Assembly: GCA_963971285.1 (NCBI GenBank)
Contig: OZ020263.1
Span: 3,348,001 to 3,412,000, forward strand
Origin: Astropecten irregularis
Taxonomy: Eukaryota > Echinodermata > Asteroidea > Paxillosida > Astropectinidae
Length of the DNA: 64,000 nucleotides
Direction of reading: 5' to 3'
The notes below the pieces were generated by a model. That model saw only the letters and a list, made by a program, of their open reading frames with translations. It had not been told where the DNA came from and did no database searches. Positions within the stretch are counted from its first letter, which is position 1, and the number at the start of each line of letters is the position of its first letter. Shown piece after piece: positions 21,881 to 32,100 of the stretch. A program made the translations under genes and the position numbers.

Positions 21881-22445
21881 TGTATGTACAAGTCTTTTAA
21901 CTAGGCTTTCCAAATATAGAGAGGAATTGGACTTCAGTTCCCGCTCATTTTCAAAACCGAATTCTCGATCAAAAAGTCCACATCCATGAAAAGTTTCCCT
22001 CAACCGTTTGGTCCGAATATCAATTGATGCCTGTGTAATTAGCAGTCCTTGCCTATAGGTTTGGACATTTTCAGTTCAAAATGAGCAATCAAGTGACCAA
22101 TTGAAATGACCAATATCTGGGTTAAATGTTTTTTTTATCTTTTTTTTTTTTATCTTTGAACTAATGAGGGCGTACTTTTGACAATATATATGATGTTCAC
22201 ATACATACCATGTCCATATAATGTCAAATCACGAGCATAAAATAGACCGTTCTCTTGCTTGGATGTTTTTTAATTTGTTTCCAATTTACCTATTTTGTAA
22301 ATTCAACCATTATGTGTTTATACGATGTTTATTTCGGACTTGATACCAAGGATGGCGCTTGATACACCGCTAAACTTAGACAGAAACTCCTAGGTAGGGT
22401 CAATGCTATTGGTACCTTTATGAATTAGTGATAACTAATTGGATT
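21881..22445. other. Unannotated stretch
   Basis: AT-rich with T runs near 22130-22160. Nothing recognised. Confidence 0.4.
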
Positions 22446-22598
22446 GGTCTCCTGATGATTACTAGAGCAGGCTAGTTGAAACGTTGAGACCTTACGAGAG
22501 GTGCGAACGAAATAAGAAGTGCGAAAGTACGAACGATTCTTACATGGTGTTTCTGCAAACCGATCCACATACCAATTGTCACCATGCAAAGCCTGAAG
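22446..22598 (+). mobile_element. Hammerhead-bearing repeat (family C), half unit
   Basis: 22446-22491 holds the hammerhead-like module: GGTCTC, CTGATGA, one base, TACTAG-AGCAGG-CTAGTT, GAAA, CGTT, GAGACC. Stem I pairs all six bases. Stem II has five pairs with a T-T at its base. The conserved tail follows (CTTACGAGAGGTGCGAACGA, GTACGAACGATTCTTACATG, CCGATCCACATACCAATTGT, CACCATGCAAAGCCT). No coding part remains. The likely parent is a Penelope-like retroelement, by inference from the ribozyme type. Confidence 0.7.
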
Positions 22599-24405
22599 TC
22601 TTTCTCATGATTATCTTCCCCAATTTTTTGGTGCGATGTAACCTTTGACATTTACTTCCTTGTATGTTCATTGCGCACACCACTGCGCACTGACTATCAA
22701 CATTGGTATTGCGAAAGTTCTCATTCTTAGGGAACTCTTCGCATTTGGTATCTCAAACCCAAAATAGACGTCTAGTTCATTTATAACTACAGTACAAGAA
22801 CTAGCTTTGACAATATCACTTTCAAAATCAGAGTTTACTGTATAAAGATATGGTGTTCGTTCATTATATGCATAGCGTCTCTATACTTAGTATTATTGTA
22901 ACAGCGCCATGGTAGTTTGTGTCATGTTTATCTTACAGTAGGGACCGTTTACCCAGCCTCTGCCCAATATATTCAAGTCGCATATGCCAGTTTGGTGACA
23001 GATAGAGTTCCTTGCCAACAGAAAAACAAGATCGCATCCCCCTGACGGTACACCAGAACCGTTTAAAGCAATCTCACGAGAGGGCGCTGTTTACGTAAAC
23101 ATCACAATGGTATCGGATGTCAGGGCTCGTCGTGCCTTTTGCCATGTGAACGAGTGACATTTTCGTTTATGAAGAACAAAAAAAAATGAAAATAGATGAA
23201 AGATAAGCAAGCGGTCCTTCGGCAGAACCGAGTATCAATCAGTGGCTAGCCTCTCCTCCCCCAGCCGCGCAGTCTTAAACGGGTGACCCCATTTTGTAGA
23301 AAGTAGAGCCAGAGGTCAGAGTTCACGCCCAAGGATCGATGTCGCAAAGTAATCAAGGCCCAGTCGTACGTGACCGCCAAAAAGGTAATCAAAATTGCAC
23401 TTTGTTCTCCGGAGGGAGGCCGCTTAGGCCGATAAGGGACCCTTTCGTGTGTAAATCGATAGGGGGTGTAAGTGACATGTCCGTATTTTCCGCCCCCCGG
23501 ATTAGAGCAATTGACGGTGGGACAAGAGTTGGGGGAGGGAGCCCGGCTAATTAAATTGCCATACGTGAGGGGGAGGGAGGGGGACTGTGGGAAGGGGGGG
23601 GGAGGGGGCTTTTGCCTAAATAGAAGGGGGCTATTATGGTCCTCTTGGACGTAAAGAGGGCATGACCCATTTGTCAATGATGAGATTCATTTGGATTAAT
23701 GTTCTAGTTTGATTTAAGCTGTCGTGTAGACCAAAACCGACCACATTCCAAGAAATCTGCTTAGCACTCAATCAATAACAGACACGGTAAGCTAAAAGGT
23801 GAGCCCCCCCCCCTCCTTACAAGAAAAAAGTCCATCATCACTAATTGGACCAATCACAAATTAAAACTAAGATGCCAGCATAATCACATTATTATTCTAT
23901 TTCTATTAAAGTTCAACAAACATTTGCAAGCGAGCGGCACATTTTGACCAACATTTTGATATGAAAGTGCAGAATGTTGGCGTACTGTGATCGAAACGGC
24001 TGGGTCAAATTCGTGATAGTCCAAGAAATGGTATAAATTGTATACGTGCACCCCTCACGTCTTCTTTCTTGTATTCGTATCCTTTTAACTTTTTAGCATA
24101 GGTACATTTGGGAATGATGCCTTGAATATGTCGGGTTTTTTCTTCTTATAATTTTCTTCTTTTTCTTCTTTTCCTTGATTCTTTGTCAGAGGGTATACCG
24201 AGTAAAAAAAAAAAGATTTTTTTTTCTCCCGATTGTGCTTCAAACCGTCTATCGCTTTGGAGTTAATTTTAGTCTTGATATGAAATTCCATGTAATATGA
24301 AATCGCGTTTAAATTGCTCCAGTGATGGACACGGAAGGGACAAAAAACTACCAATAGCCACATTTTCCACCACTACCCCTCAAGGCATAATGATATGCAC
24401 CGTTC
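22599..24405. other. Unannotated stretch; CTCF-like and G-run sites inside
   Basis: At 23073-23089 TCACGAGAGGGCGCTG agrees closely with the CTCF consensus. At 23555-23615 runs of four to eleven G could form G-quadruplexes. Minus-strand frames at 23246-23677 and 24085-24363 are low-complexity and unrecognised. Confidence 0.35.
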
Positions 24406-24758
24406 TTAAAGGTAATATCATACTTTAGTTTTTGTCAAAGAAATACAGATTCATGGGCAAAAATAGCAAGGAAGATACAGTCACAGTCATCTGTGAAGAT
24501 ATCAGTCCTATACGTTGCTTACTTTTTGAGAAAACAGTGAAAACGGCCACAAGTCTTTTCCCTTTTATTCTTAATCTTTAAAAGATCAAAAATGATTTTG
24601 ATTACTGGTTTTACTCTTTTCTGGATAAATACAGCATTTCAGGCAGAACAAGTTTAACGGCATGTTTCCACCAGTACCATCTTTATACCCTGTAAGTTAC
24701 AGGTAAATCCGTGAAGATTTCCGTTTCGGTATTCTACCAAAGTATGATGCTACCTCTA
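24406..24758 (+). mobile_element. MITE-A, full length
   Basis: Forward copy from TTAAAGGTAATATCATACTT to AAGTATGATGCTACCTCTAA. The body is close to the 19.2 kb copy, with small deletions before the central palindrome (GATCTTTAAAAGATC). Confidence 0.92.
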
Positions 24759-25100
24759 ATATTTCTGATCAAAAACTATTCTTTATGGTATCTATCGGTG
24801 TATCAATTACTGTATTTGTTGTTTTGTTGTAATGTATCCTTTGGGAGACAAACGTGTTTAGGGAAACACCAATCATAAATGGGAGATAATTTATTGTCAT
24901 CCCAATGCCTTAAACACTTGCATTGATTTTTGGTAAGAATGTTAGTGTCCAAAATTGGACACCTTCGTTCCTCCGGACGCACAAGCGTCGTCTAGATAAA
25001 GTTGATTGGAAAAGGATTTATATTATAGGGAAGGAGTTTTAAGTCGGGGCAAAATTTGTGAACAAGTCTTTGAAAAATTATCGGTCATTATCATTAAAAT
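24759..25100. other. Unannotated stretch
   Basis: Nothing recognised. Confidence 0.35.
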
Positions 25101-25236
25101 ATTGATCTTTGAGAAAGATCCTTATAGGGTAGAAACCTCAGGACCAGCTCCTAAATCCAAGAATTTGATGATGATTTCTGGTCGATATTTTGGTAGACGA
25201 GCAGTTTGCAGCAGTTTATTACTTGCATTTTTAGAC
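25101..25236 (+). repeat. Family H repeat copy
   Basis: It shares, in order, a GATCC hairpin region (AAGATCCTTATAGGGTAGAA), AACCTCAGGACC, CTCCTAAATCCAAG and CAGTTTGCAGCAGTTTATTA with the copies at 58460 and 62035. The hairpin is decayed here. Confidence 0.6.
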
Positions 25237-26215
25237 AATTCACTCTTACACAACGACCAATTTTGATTCTTCATCTAATAAAATCATTTCTAAAGAAGCG
25301 GAAGCTGGTTATTGACTTTGTGCTTCAGTCTGGACTAAAATAAAATTGTTTTTAGACTTTTGATGACAAACGCGCTGATCCGTGTCAGACGCAATTTTCC
25401 TGTGAGAGCCAGGGCCGGCCCCTGGACCGTGTCGGCGTTGTTTTGGCCCCGGTGTTGTCGAGGAGTGTGGTCCGTTGGTGATCGGGGCGAGCCCGCTCGG
25501 CCATCAGGCCAAAAAATATAAAAATATAAAACAAAGAATATCTAAGGGGTAAAGACGAGAGATTCGAGACAGATCTTATTCACACCCTATCTACCGTTGT
25601 CTTTGCTGTCATCTTGCATGCAGACGATCCCGTGCGAGTTTGGTCAGTTGAGTTGAAGACTCGAAGAAAAACCAAAAATATTATACTTTGACCCTTTCAC
25701 CTTCTTGTCCGGGAACTCGTGGAGTTTTTTTTTTGCTGGGTCAGTGAGTGCCGGAGATTGTGGGTCATTATGACCGATTTCCCGGGGCAAACGTCCATCG
25801 CCACGTCCGAGAACTTTGATTTCTTTTGGCGGTGTGCAGAAGTGACCATTGCCAGCTTGTCCGGGGATGTAATTAGCTAATAGCGTGCGGTAAACGGCAC
25901 TCGTAGGAAGATGGAGTGAAAGGAGGGAGGGGGTAGATGATAAAACGGCCGGCCGGCAAAAAAAGCTGACAAAAGTCAAGATTGTTTATAGTGTGCGAAT
26001 GGTTAACGGTGGAAATGTGGCCGTAATTTGTGTAAGATATATAAGTTAATGCTCGCGGCAGGTGGGATTTTCTGAGAAAATGTTTGATCACTCAGCGACG
26101 TGCCGGAGATGAGGGCTGTGATTGTATGTTTCCGTTTTTGGCTGATTGAGATGGAAGCTCTATCTTTTCTTTTCTTTTTTTCCTCGTGGATGAATGTTTG
26201 AAGTATCTTTTATAG
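25237..26215. other. Unannotated stretch
   Basis: A GC-rich patch lies at 25380-25510. The 111-codon minus frame at 25644-25979 is unrecognised. No repeat copy seen. Confidence 0.4.
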
Positions 26216-26655
26216 GGTTGGCTGGTTGGCTGGCTGGTTGGCTGGTTGGCTGGCTGGTAGGTTGGGTGGGTGGCTGGTTGATTGGCTTGTTGGATGCTTG
26301 GCTGTTGGGTTGTTGTCTGGTTGGCTGGCTGGTACGTTGGTTGGCTGGCTGGCTGTTTGGTCGGTTGGTTAGCTGGTTGGCTGTTAGCTTGTTGGCTTGT
26401 TTGCTGGTTGGCCACTGATTGACTGGTTAATTTTATAGGCTAGCTGGTCGGTCAGTTAGTCGGCTGTTAGGCTGTTTGGCTGTTCGGCTTTTTGACCGGT
26501 GGGTAGTAGAACGGTTGGTCGGTTGGTCGGTTGGCCGGTTGGCCGGTTCGGGTCGGTTGGCCGGTTGGCCATTTTAGTTGGTTGAATCGGTAATAGTTGG
26601 GTGGGTAGCTGCTCAGACTGTTGGTCATGATTACTCGGTCGGTCGGTTGGTTACT
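26216..26655. repeat. GGTTGGCT-type minisatellite
   Basis: About 440 bp of 4-9 bp units built from GGTTGGCTGGCT and later GGTCGGTTGGCC. The plus strand is poor in A and the minus strand reads as Gln-Pro-Thr-Asn repeats. Units degrade toward the right edge. Confidence 0.9.
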
Positions 26656-27800
26656 TGAATGTTTTGTCAGTAAGGTCTGTTGTACAAGAAATCAAAAATC
26701 CTAAAGAAAAGACGTTAGGAATATTTTCACATAATGGAAAACAGGAACTTTCATGAAAAGTGTGTCCAAAAAAGAAGACGCCTGTTGTAAATATCTGTTG
26801 CATTTCTGTGTTGTCAAACCAAATTCCCAACGGAGTGAATAAATAATACCCAACAGCGCCACCAACGGTGACTATTTGGAAAATATTTGTTTGGACCTCT
26901 CGCGTAAGGATGAGACTCTCTTTAGGGCACATGCCGCGCCAATTTGTGGTTTGTTTTTTTTGTTTGTTTTTACAAAACGGTTGCCTTGAGAACTGTTGCC
27001 ATCAGGTTAAGGTTTGTGCACCATTCGGCCGAGATGGGTAAAAAGCGCCAGAGTTTTTGAAGCTTATTTATGGGGAGAAGATATGTACCTCTCCGTGAGT
27101 TTCAGAACGAGACTTGTTGTTATTTTCAGGTGGAGGAGTAGGAGGGGGGTCACTTGGACCCCTCTCCAGCCCCCAGCCCGCCTCCCCACGCCCCACGATG
27201 ACGCGGTCCTGTCAGACGTAGCGCGTCTTAGCTGGATTTCCTCATAGCAAGGTGCTGACAGGTGAACAAGCTGAACCCGGTGAGAGAGAGAGAGGCAGAG
27301 AAGGGGTAGAGAGAGAGAGGGTTAGTTCAACTTGGTGAAGGGGCGTTGGTCAGGTGCCGAGGGTACCTGCAAAGAGGACGCAGACTTAACGAGCCCAGGT
27401 ATTTATGGTAACGTTGAGGTTTCGCTTGGCTGTGACCTTATGCACTCGCTGTAATTCCGATGCACCTGCGAGAAACGTGCTGCTCTAAATGGGGCTGTCG
27501 AGGCCTATAACCATCTGCGAGATGCAACAGGCTCAGGTTTTCAACTTCTTAATGTTGTTGATGATGTTGTTGATGTTGTTGATGTTGTTGTTGATGATGT
27601 TTTTAGCAGTCTGATGTTGCTGTTGATGCTCCTGTGGTATTTGTGGCCTTTCTTGTTATCTTTGCTGTTTTTAATGATACGGTTGTTGTTGCTTGCTGCT
27701 ACTGCTACTGCTGTTTGTTGCCCTAGTATTTATAGTAAATTCTGACATACTTATTCTACCATGTTTTCATCCTTAAATGATGTCATCTACCTTCTTCTGT
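26656..27800. other. Unannotated stretch with short simple repeats
   Basis: GA runs at 27282-27321 and GTTGAT-type repeats at 27553-27602. CCTCTCGCGTAAGGATGAGA at 26897 looks like a repeat-derived string, but I found no second copy. Otherwise unique DNA. Confidence 0.4.
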
Positions 27801-28152
27801 GGGGTGGCGTGGCCTAGTGATGTGGCGTGTTGGACTCAAGATCTTGTGGTCAATCTATAGATTGTGGGTTCGAGTCCAGCCATGGGTTAGTGGTGCTTCA
27901 TCCTTGGGCAAGATGCTTTGTCGCATATTGCTCCTCTTCACCCAGGGGTAAAGGGGTATACCTGTGAGGGTAGAGATGGCTTTGTGCTTGCTTAGCCTTT
28001 GTGCGTTTATAGCAGCCGGGGCTGTATACTCCTTAGGGAGTTAAGATGGTTTCGGGAATGTTAATGTAGCCCAATGACCAGGGGATAATAATCTGGGCCT
28101 TTGAATGGAACTTTGAAGATACTGTGCGCATTATAAATGCTCTGTTATTCTG
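27801..28152 (+). mobile_element. SINE-1, tRNA-derived, near full length
   Basis: The tRNA-like head has A box TGGCCTAGTGA at 27810 and exact B box GGTTCGAGTCC at 27867. The body includes CCTTGGGCAAGATGCTTTGT, CATATTGCTCCTCTTCACCC and TTAAGATGGTTTCGGGAATG. The 3' end GCGCATTATAAATGCTCTGT is like the tails many SINEs borrow from CR1/L2-type LINEs. A second copy on the other strand lies at 56945-57283. Pol III transcription from the internal boxes is expected for the family, and mobilisation would need a partner LINE. Confidence 0.88.
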
Positions 28153-28966
28153 TTCGATCCATCTCTACTTTATGATAGTTGTCACTGTCATAGTTTTTCT
28201 ACCAAGTTGTCATCCATACAATAATACTCTCTACCTTCTTCTGTTCTATCCAATTGAACTCCTTCCTGTCCTTCACACGCCCATTTATCTCCTTCCCTTC
28301 CCCTCAACCAAAGCCCTATAGTCTTATATCATCAATCCCCATTAATTATATCACACGGCAACAAGACAACGGACGAAGGTGAAGCAGCGGGATCCGCGGC
28401 ATCTCTTGGCCGTTCATTGTCGCAGGAGAACGGGCGAAGGGGCTGGCCGGGAGCCGGCAGATTTCTCCACCGTCCCACGGCCGGAAAGATGGATTCCTCT
28501 GCATGAGTCAGACCGGTGACCAAGAAGGATACGTCCTCCACGATGGGAAATCCGCGTCAGGACCAGTTAGGACGACCGGTCGTCAAACACCAGGACTGGT
28601 CATCGCTCTATTAAAAAAAGAAATCCTCCACACTTATTACTTTTTTGTTGAGGAGGCCAACATAAGCATCTTAATCCATGTCTGCAGGTGGTCTCATACC
28701 AGCTTAATAACTCACCATTGAACCATGCAGGGCGTGGGCTTTTTGTCTTTCTGAATATTACAAGAAGTTCAAATGCATTTCTATTTGATGCTGGACATTT
28801 ATAAGTATATAGGGGAGTATTTGAGTCTTCTTTGACAATACAAACCGCTATAAGGAAACCTGAGCTCGATCTCCTAACTTCACAAATGATCAGCCTTAAC
28901 CATTTGTCCCGAATTCTAGCCGGTAAATTAAATTATTGATCCATATGATAAATTAATGGTTATTGT
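28153..28966. other. Unannotated stretch; SINE-flanking duplication
   Basis: 28188-28245 (TTTTTCTACCAAGTTGTCAT to CTCTACCTTCTTCTGT) is an imperfect direct copy of 27748-27800 on the other side of the SINE. The rest is unique, with a GC-richer part at 28370-28600. Confidence 0.5.
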
Positions 28967-29314
28967 TTAAAGGTAGTATCATACTTAAGTTTTTGTCAAA
29001 GAAATACAAATTCATGGGCAAAAATATCAAGACAGATACAGTAACAGTCATCTGTAATTTTCAGTCCCATACGGTGCCCACTTTTTGAGAAAATCGTGAA
29101 AAACGGCCACAGTATTTCTTAAGTGTTTTCTCTTTTATTTTTGATCTTTTAAAAGATCAAAAAGATTTTCGGTCATTGTTTTACTAATTTCTGGATAAAT
29201 ACACTATTTCAGGCGCAACAGTTTTAACGGTAGGTTTCTACCAGCACCATCTTCATACCCTGTAAGTTAACATTTCTGTTTTGGTTTCTTACCAAAGTAT
29301 GATACTACCTTTAA
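28967..29314 (+). mobile_element. MITE-A, full length
   Basis: Forward copy with ends TTTAAAGGTAGTATCATACT and AGTATGATACTACCTTTAA. The central perfect palindrome TTGATCTTTTAAAAGATCAA is the best preserved in the window. Confidence 0.93.
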
Positions 29315-30625
29315 GGTTTTAAAGACAAAATGTAGACAAAACATGATTTCTTAGACTGTTTTAGAAAGATTTGAAAGGTGTGTGCAAGAGATATCCAATT
29401 TATGTCAAGCATGTCTGCTTGTCCAATTTCTTGCCCCAAAGCCTCGCAAATACAAACACTACTTCATCAGATTGTGCTTCTATTTCCTGGCAGGGAAATG
29501 GACTTTTGTGGACCGGTGATATGAACTGATGATTTAGAACTCTTATCAAGCCCAAAAACGAAGCGAATCGATCGTGAATTAATGATGAATAAAATTGATT
29601 TGGTTTTAAAAGAAAAGTTCGCAAAACAAATCGGCATTCGCATTAGAAATAATTATGGTCAACATTATTTTATTTTCCATCACAAAATTCGCAAGAACAG
29701 AAAAGAAACATGTTAATTTCGAAAACTTTAAAATAAATGTATACAAAGGAATCGGTCTCGGGTTAAAGTAGTTAAGGTCCATTTTCGTTTAAAAATTCCT
29801 TCCTAACATTTCTTACTTTCTTTTCAATTGCGATTGGATCTGTTTTACCCATCAGACCCCAAAAAATACCGAACTGAACTTGTTTTCTTCTTGTTTTCAT
29901 CAATTTTCATTCCGGTCATTGTTATGTAGTTTCGGTTTATAATACGGCAGAAAGTCAGACATTTTGATTTGGTCAGCGGGCGCTCCGCTTCAGCGGTACC
30001 GGGGCACGGTATGCAAAACGCCGGGGGGTGAGTCGCAAACCGACGGCAAGGAATGGGTGTCGATTTTCGCTCTGTACGGAGTAGGACAAGAAATGGAGTC
30101 TGTTGCAAGGGGGTATACATGCAGGCTAAGGAACCGCGGCGTTCTAGCACTATTTCCATATGAATAATATTGTAGATGATTGAGTAGCCAGTGTCTTCCT
30201 TTATAGTCGAGTTACAAAAACGGGTTCAAGAGGGGAGAACAGAACCGCATCCCCATGCGGATTACTAGAACGGGAAACTTTACAGATTCGTACCGGTCGG
30301 TCCTTAGATGCAATACTTATTTTTGCCATTTTTTTCTAAAACAGCCGGTGATAAATGTGAACCCGATAGCAATAATTCGACAAAATAACTTGACCTGTTT
30401 GGAGTGGGATTGTGTGGAAACTTTGACAAACAAAAAGACGCATTGTGGAATTCGACTTTTAAAACAATAGTAATATTCCACATTTAGAATTAAATGAGCT
30501 AAAAGAGATCATTGGGATTTAACACTTGGAGTACTATCCTTTAATGTCTTTTAATACTTGAGTCAACTTCGAGGGCTCTAGCAAGACAATGAAACCGACA
30601 ACGGAACGGTATAAATTTTAAGAAA
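29315..30625. other. Unannotated stretch
   Basis: AT-rich unique DNA with a GC-richer segment at 29960-30140. Overlapping frames of 104 (-) and 67 (+) codons there are unrecognised. Confidence 0.4.
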
Positions 30626-30823
30626 GATTTGAGGCTTTGCATGGTGACAATAAATTGGTATGTGGATCGGTTTGCGGAAACACCATGTAAGGATCTTTCG
30701 TACTTTCGTACTATTTCGTTCGCACTTCTAGTTGGGTCTTAACGTATCGACTAGCCTGACTCCTGAAGATGACTAGAGTAGGCTAGTCGAAACGTTGAGA
30801 CCTTACGAGAAGTGCGAACGAAA
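30626..30823. mobile_element. Family C inverted dimer with hammerhead-like core
   Basis: The left arm is on the minus strand (GGCTTTGCATGGTGACAATA to GGGTCTTAACGTATCGACTA). The right arm is on the plus strand and begins with the module at 30757-30802: GACTC, CTGAAGA, one base, GACTAG-AGTAGG-CTAGTC, GAAA, CGTT, GAGACC. Stem II is a perfect six pairs and stem I about four of six. The left arm's core is mutated (GATAC for GAAAC). The arms meet head to head. Confidence 0.7.
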
Positions 30824-32100
30824 CTTTTGAACATTTTGTTATGTTGGACATGGTAAAGACTTCTGGTAACATCCCAATATTCCAATTGGGCTTAGTTCTG
30901 GCTCAATAGCCTAGCTTGAATTCCGTGGGAGAATCAAGCGGTCACCTCCCCGTAACCAATGTACCTCGCTCCTCCCAATACCCTATACGGTGTCAAGGTC
31001 CAAACGCACGGTATAACCTTCTGCCTCATACACGGTGCGTTCTATATCCTTGGACTTTATTACCTTTTCCCAATATTCCATGCTCAATATCGATTGTCCC
31101 TCCAATTACAAGTCAGACTTTCCTTCAGTTCTTGGATAAAATACCATCATTAATAGATGAATATCAACAATAGAGGTAACAAAAACAAAAAAAATATGCA
31201 GACATTAGTAAATATTTATTTCTTTTTTTTTTACTAAGCCATCTTCATAATAACTTTTTATGTCTGCTGTGACGAATTCAAATACATGTAACTTATTTCT
31301 AAAGGAAAAAGGACGACTATGGTTGTGACAATCATGAAGACTGTATATTAGTGCAGTCTTTGCACAAAATCGTCTAAGAAATATTCTTTTGTGCCCCCAG
31401 CGCCTTAAAATTTAAATCTTAGATGTTACGTGGGTCTTTTAAGGGCCATTTTTTGGACAGGTAGTGATTTGTTTCGTTCAGAGTTTGAAAGAATAGTATA
31501 CCCCTGCCAGGCGGTTTCGAAAGATTTTGTTTAAAACTGAAATATTTCTTCGTTGCCTTCAATACATTCTACTTGTATTGCCTACTCGATCTTGCCTATA
31601 ATTATAGCCCATCGGAGCCGTTTAGGCACCGCTTTCTGCGTAATTTCAAAGTTCCGATCAGCTTAAAATCAACACGGCAGGATTAATCTCTGCAACGGCT
31701 TCTTGATAATTACACCACAATTCTTGACTTGAAAAAAAAACTGAGAAAAGAAATTAAATAGGCAAAGGAAACATTGCCAAACAAACAGGAATAATCAACT
31801 ATATCCGTGTGCTTGCATTTCATTTTCAGTCAAGGACAAGCTACAAAGCTGGCAAATTGTGACCAGACCTCCACCCCGTCAGACGGGGTATCATAAGTCC
31901 GCTCACTTATCGTCCTTTATCCGCCTCCAAATCCGTATTTTCCACGGCCCTACCGAGAAGTTCAAGGTGAAATGGACGGGGGTTCACGCCGGACCTGTCG
32001 TCACCTCAGCCCTACCGTGAAATCCGTGCAAAGGACCGGGCCGGCCTCTGCAAATCCCCGCTGCGTCGGGGCTCCGTGGTGTTGCATGCAAGTATGCTCT
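30824..32100. other. Unannotated stretch
   Basis: A T run at 31212. The segment at 31840-32090 is GC-richer, with many CpG. No exon recognised. Confidence 0.4.

Noticed and set aside
26092..26418. Gln-Pro-Thr-Asn repeat protein
   Set aside because: Translation of the GGTTGGCT minisatellite.
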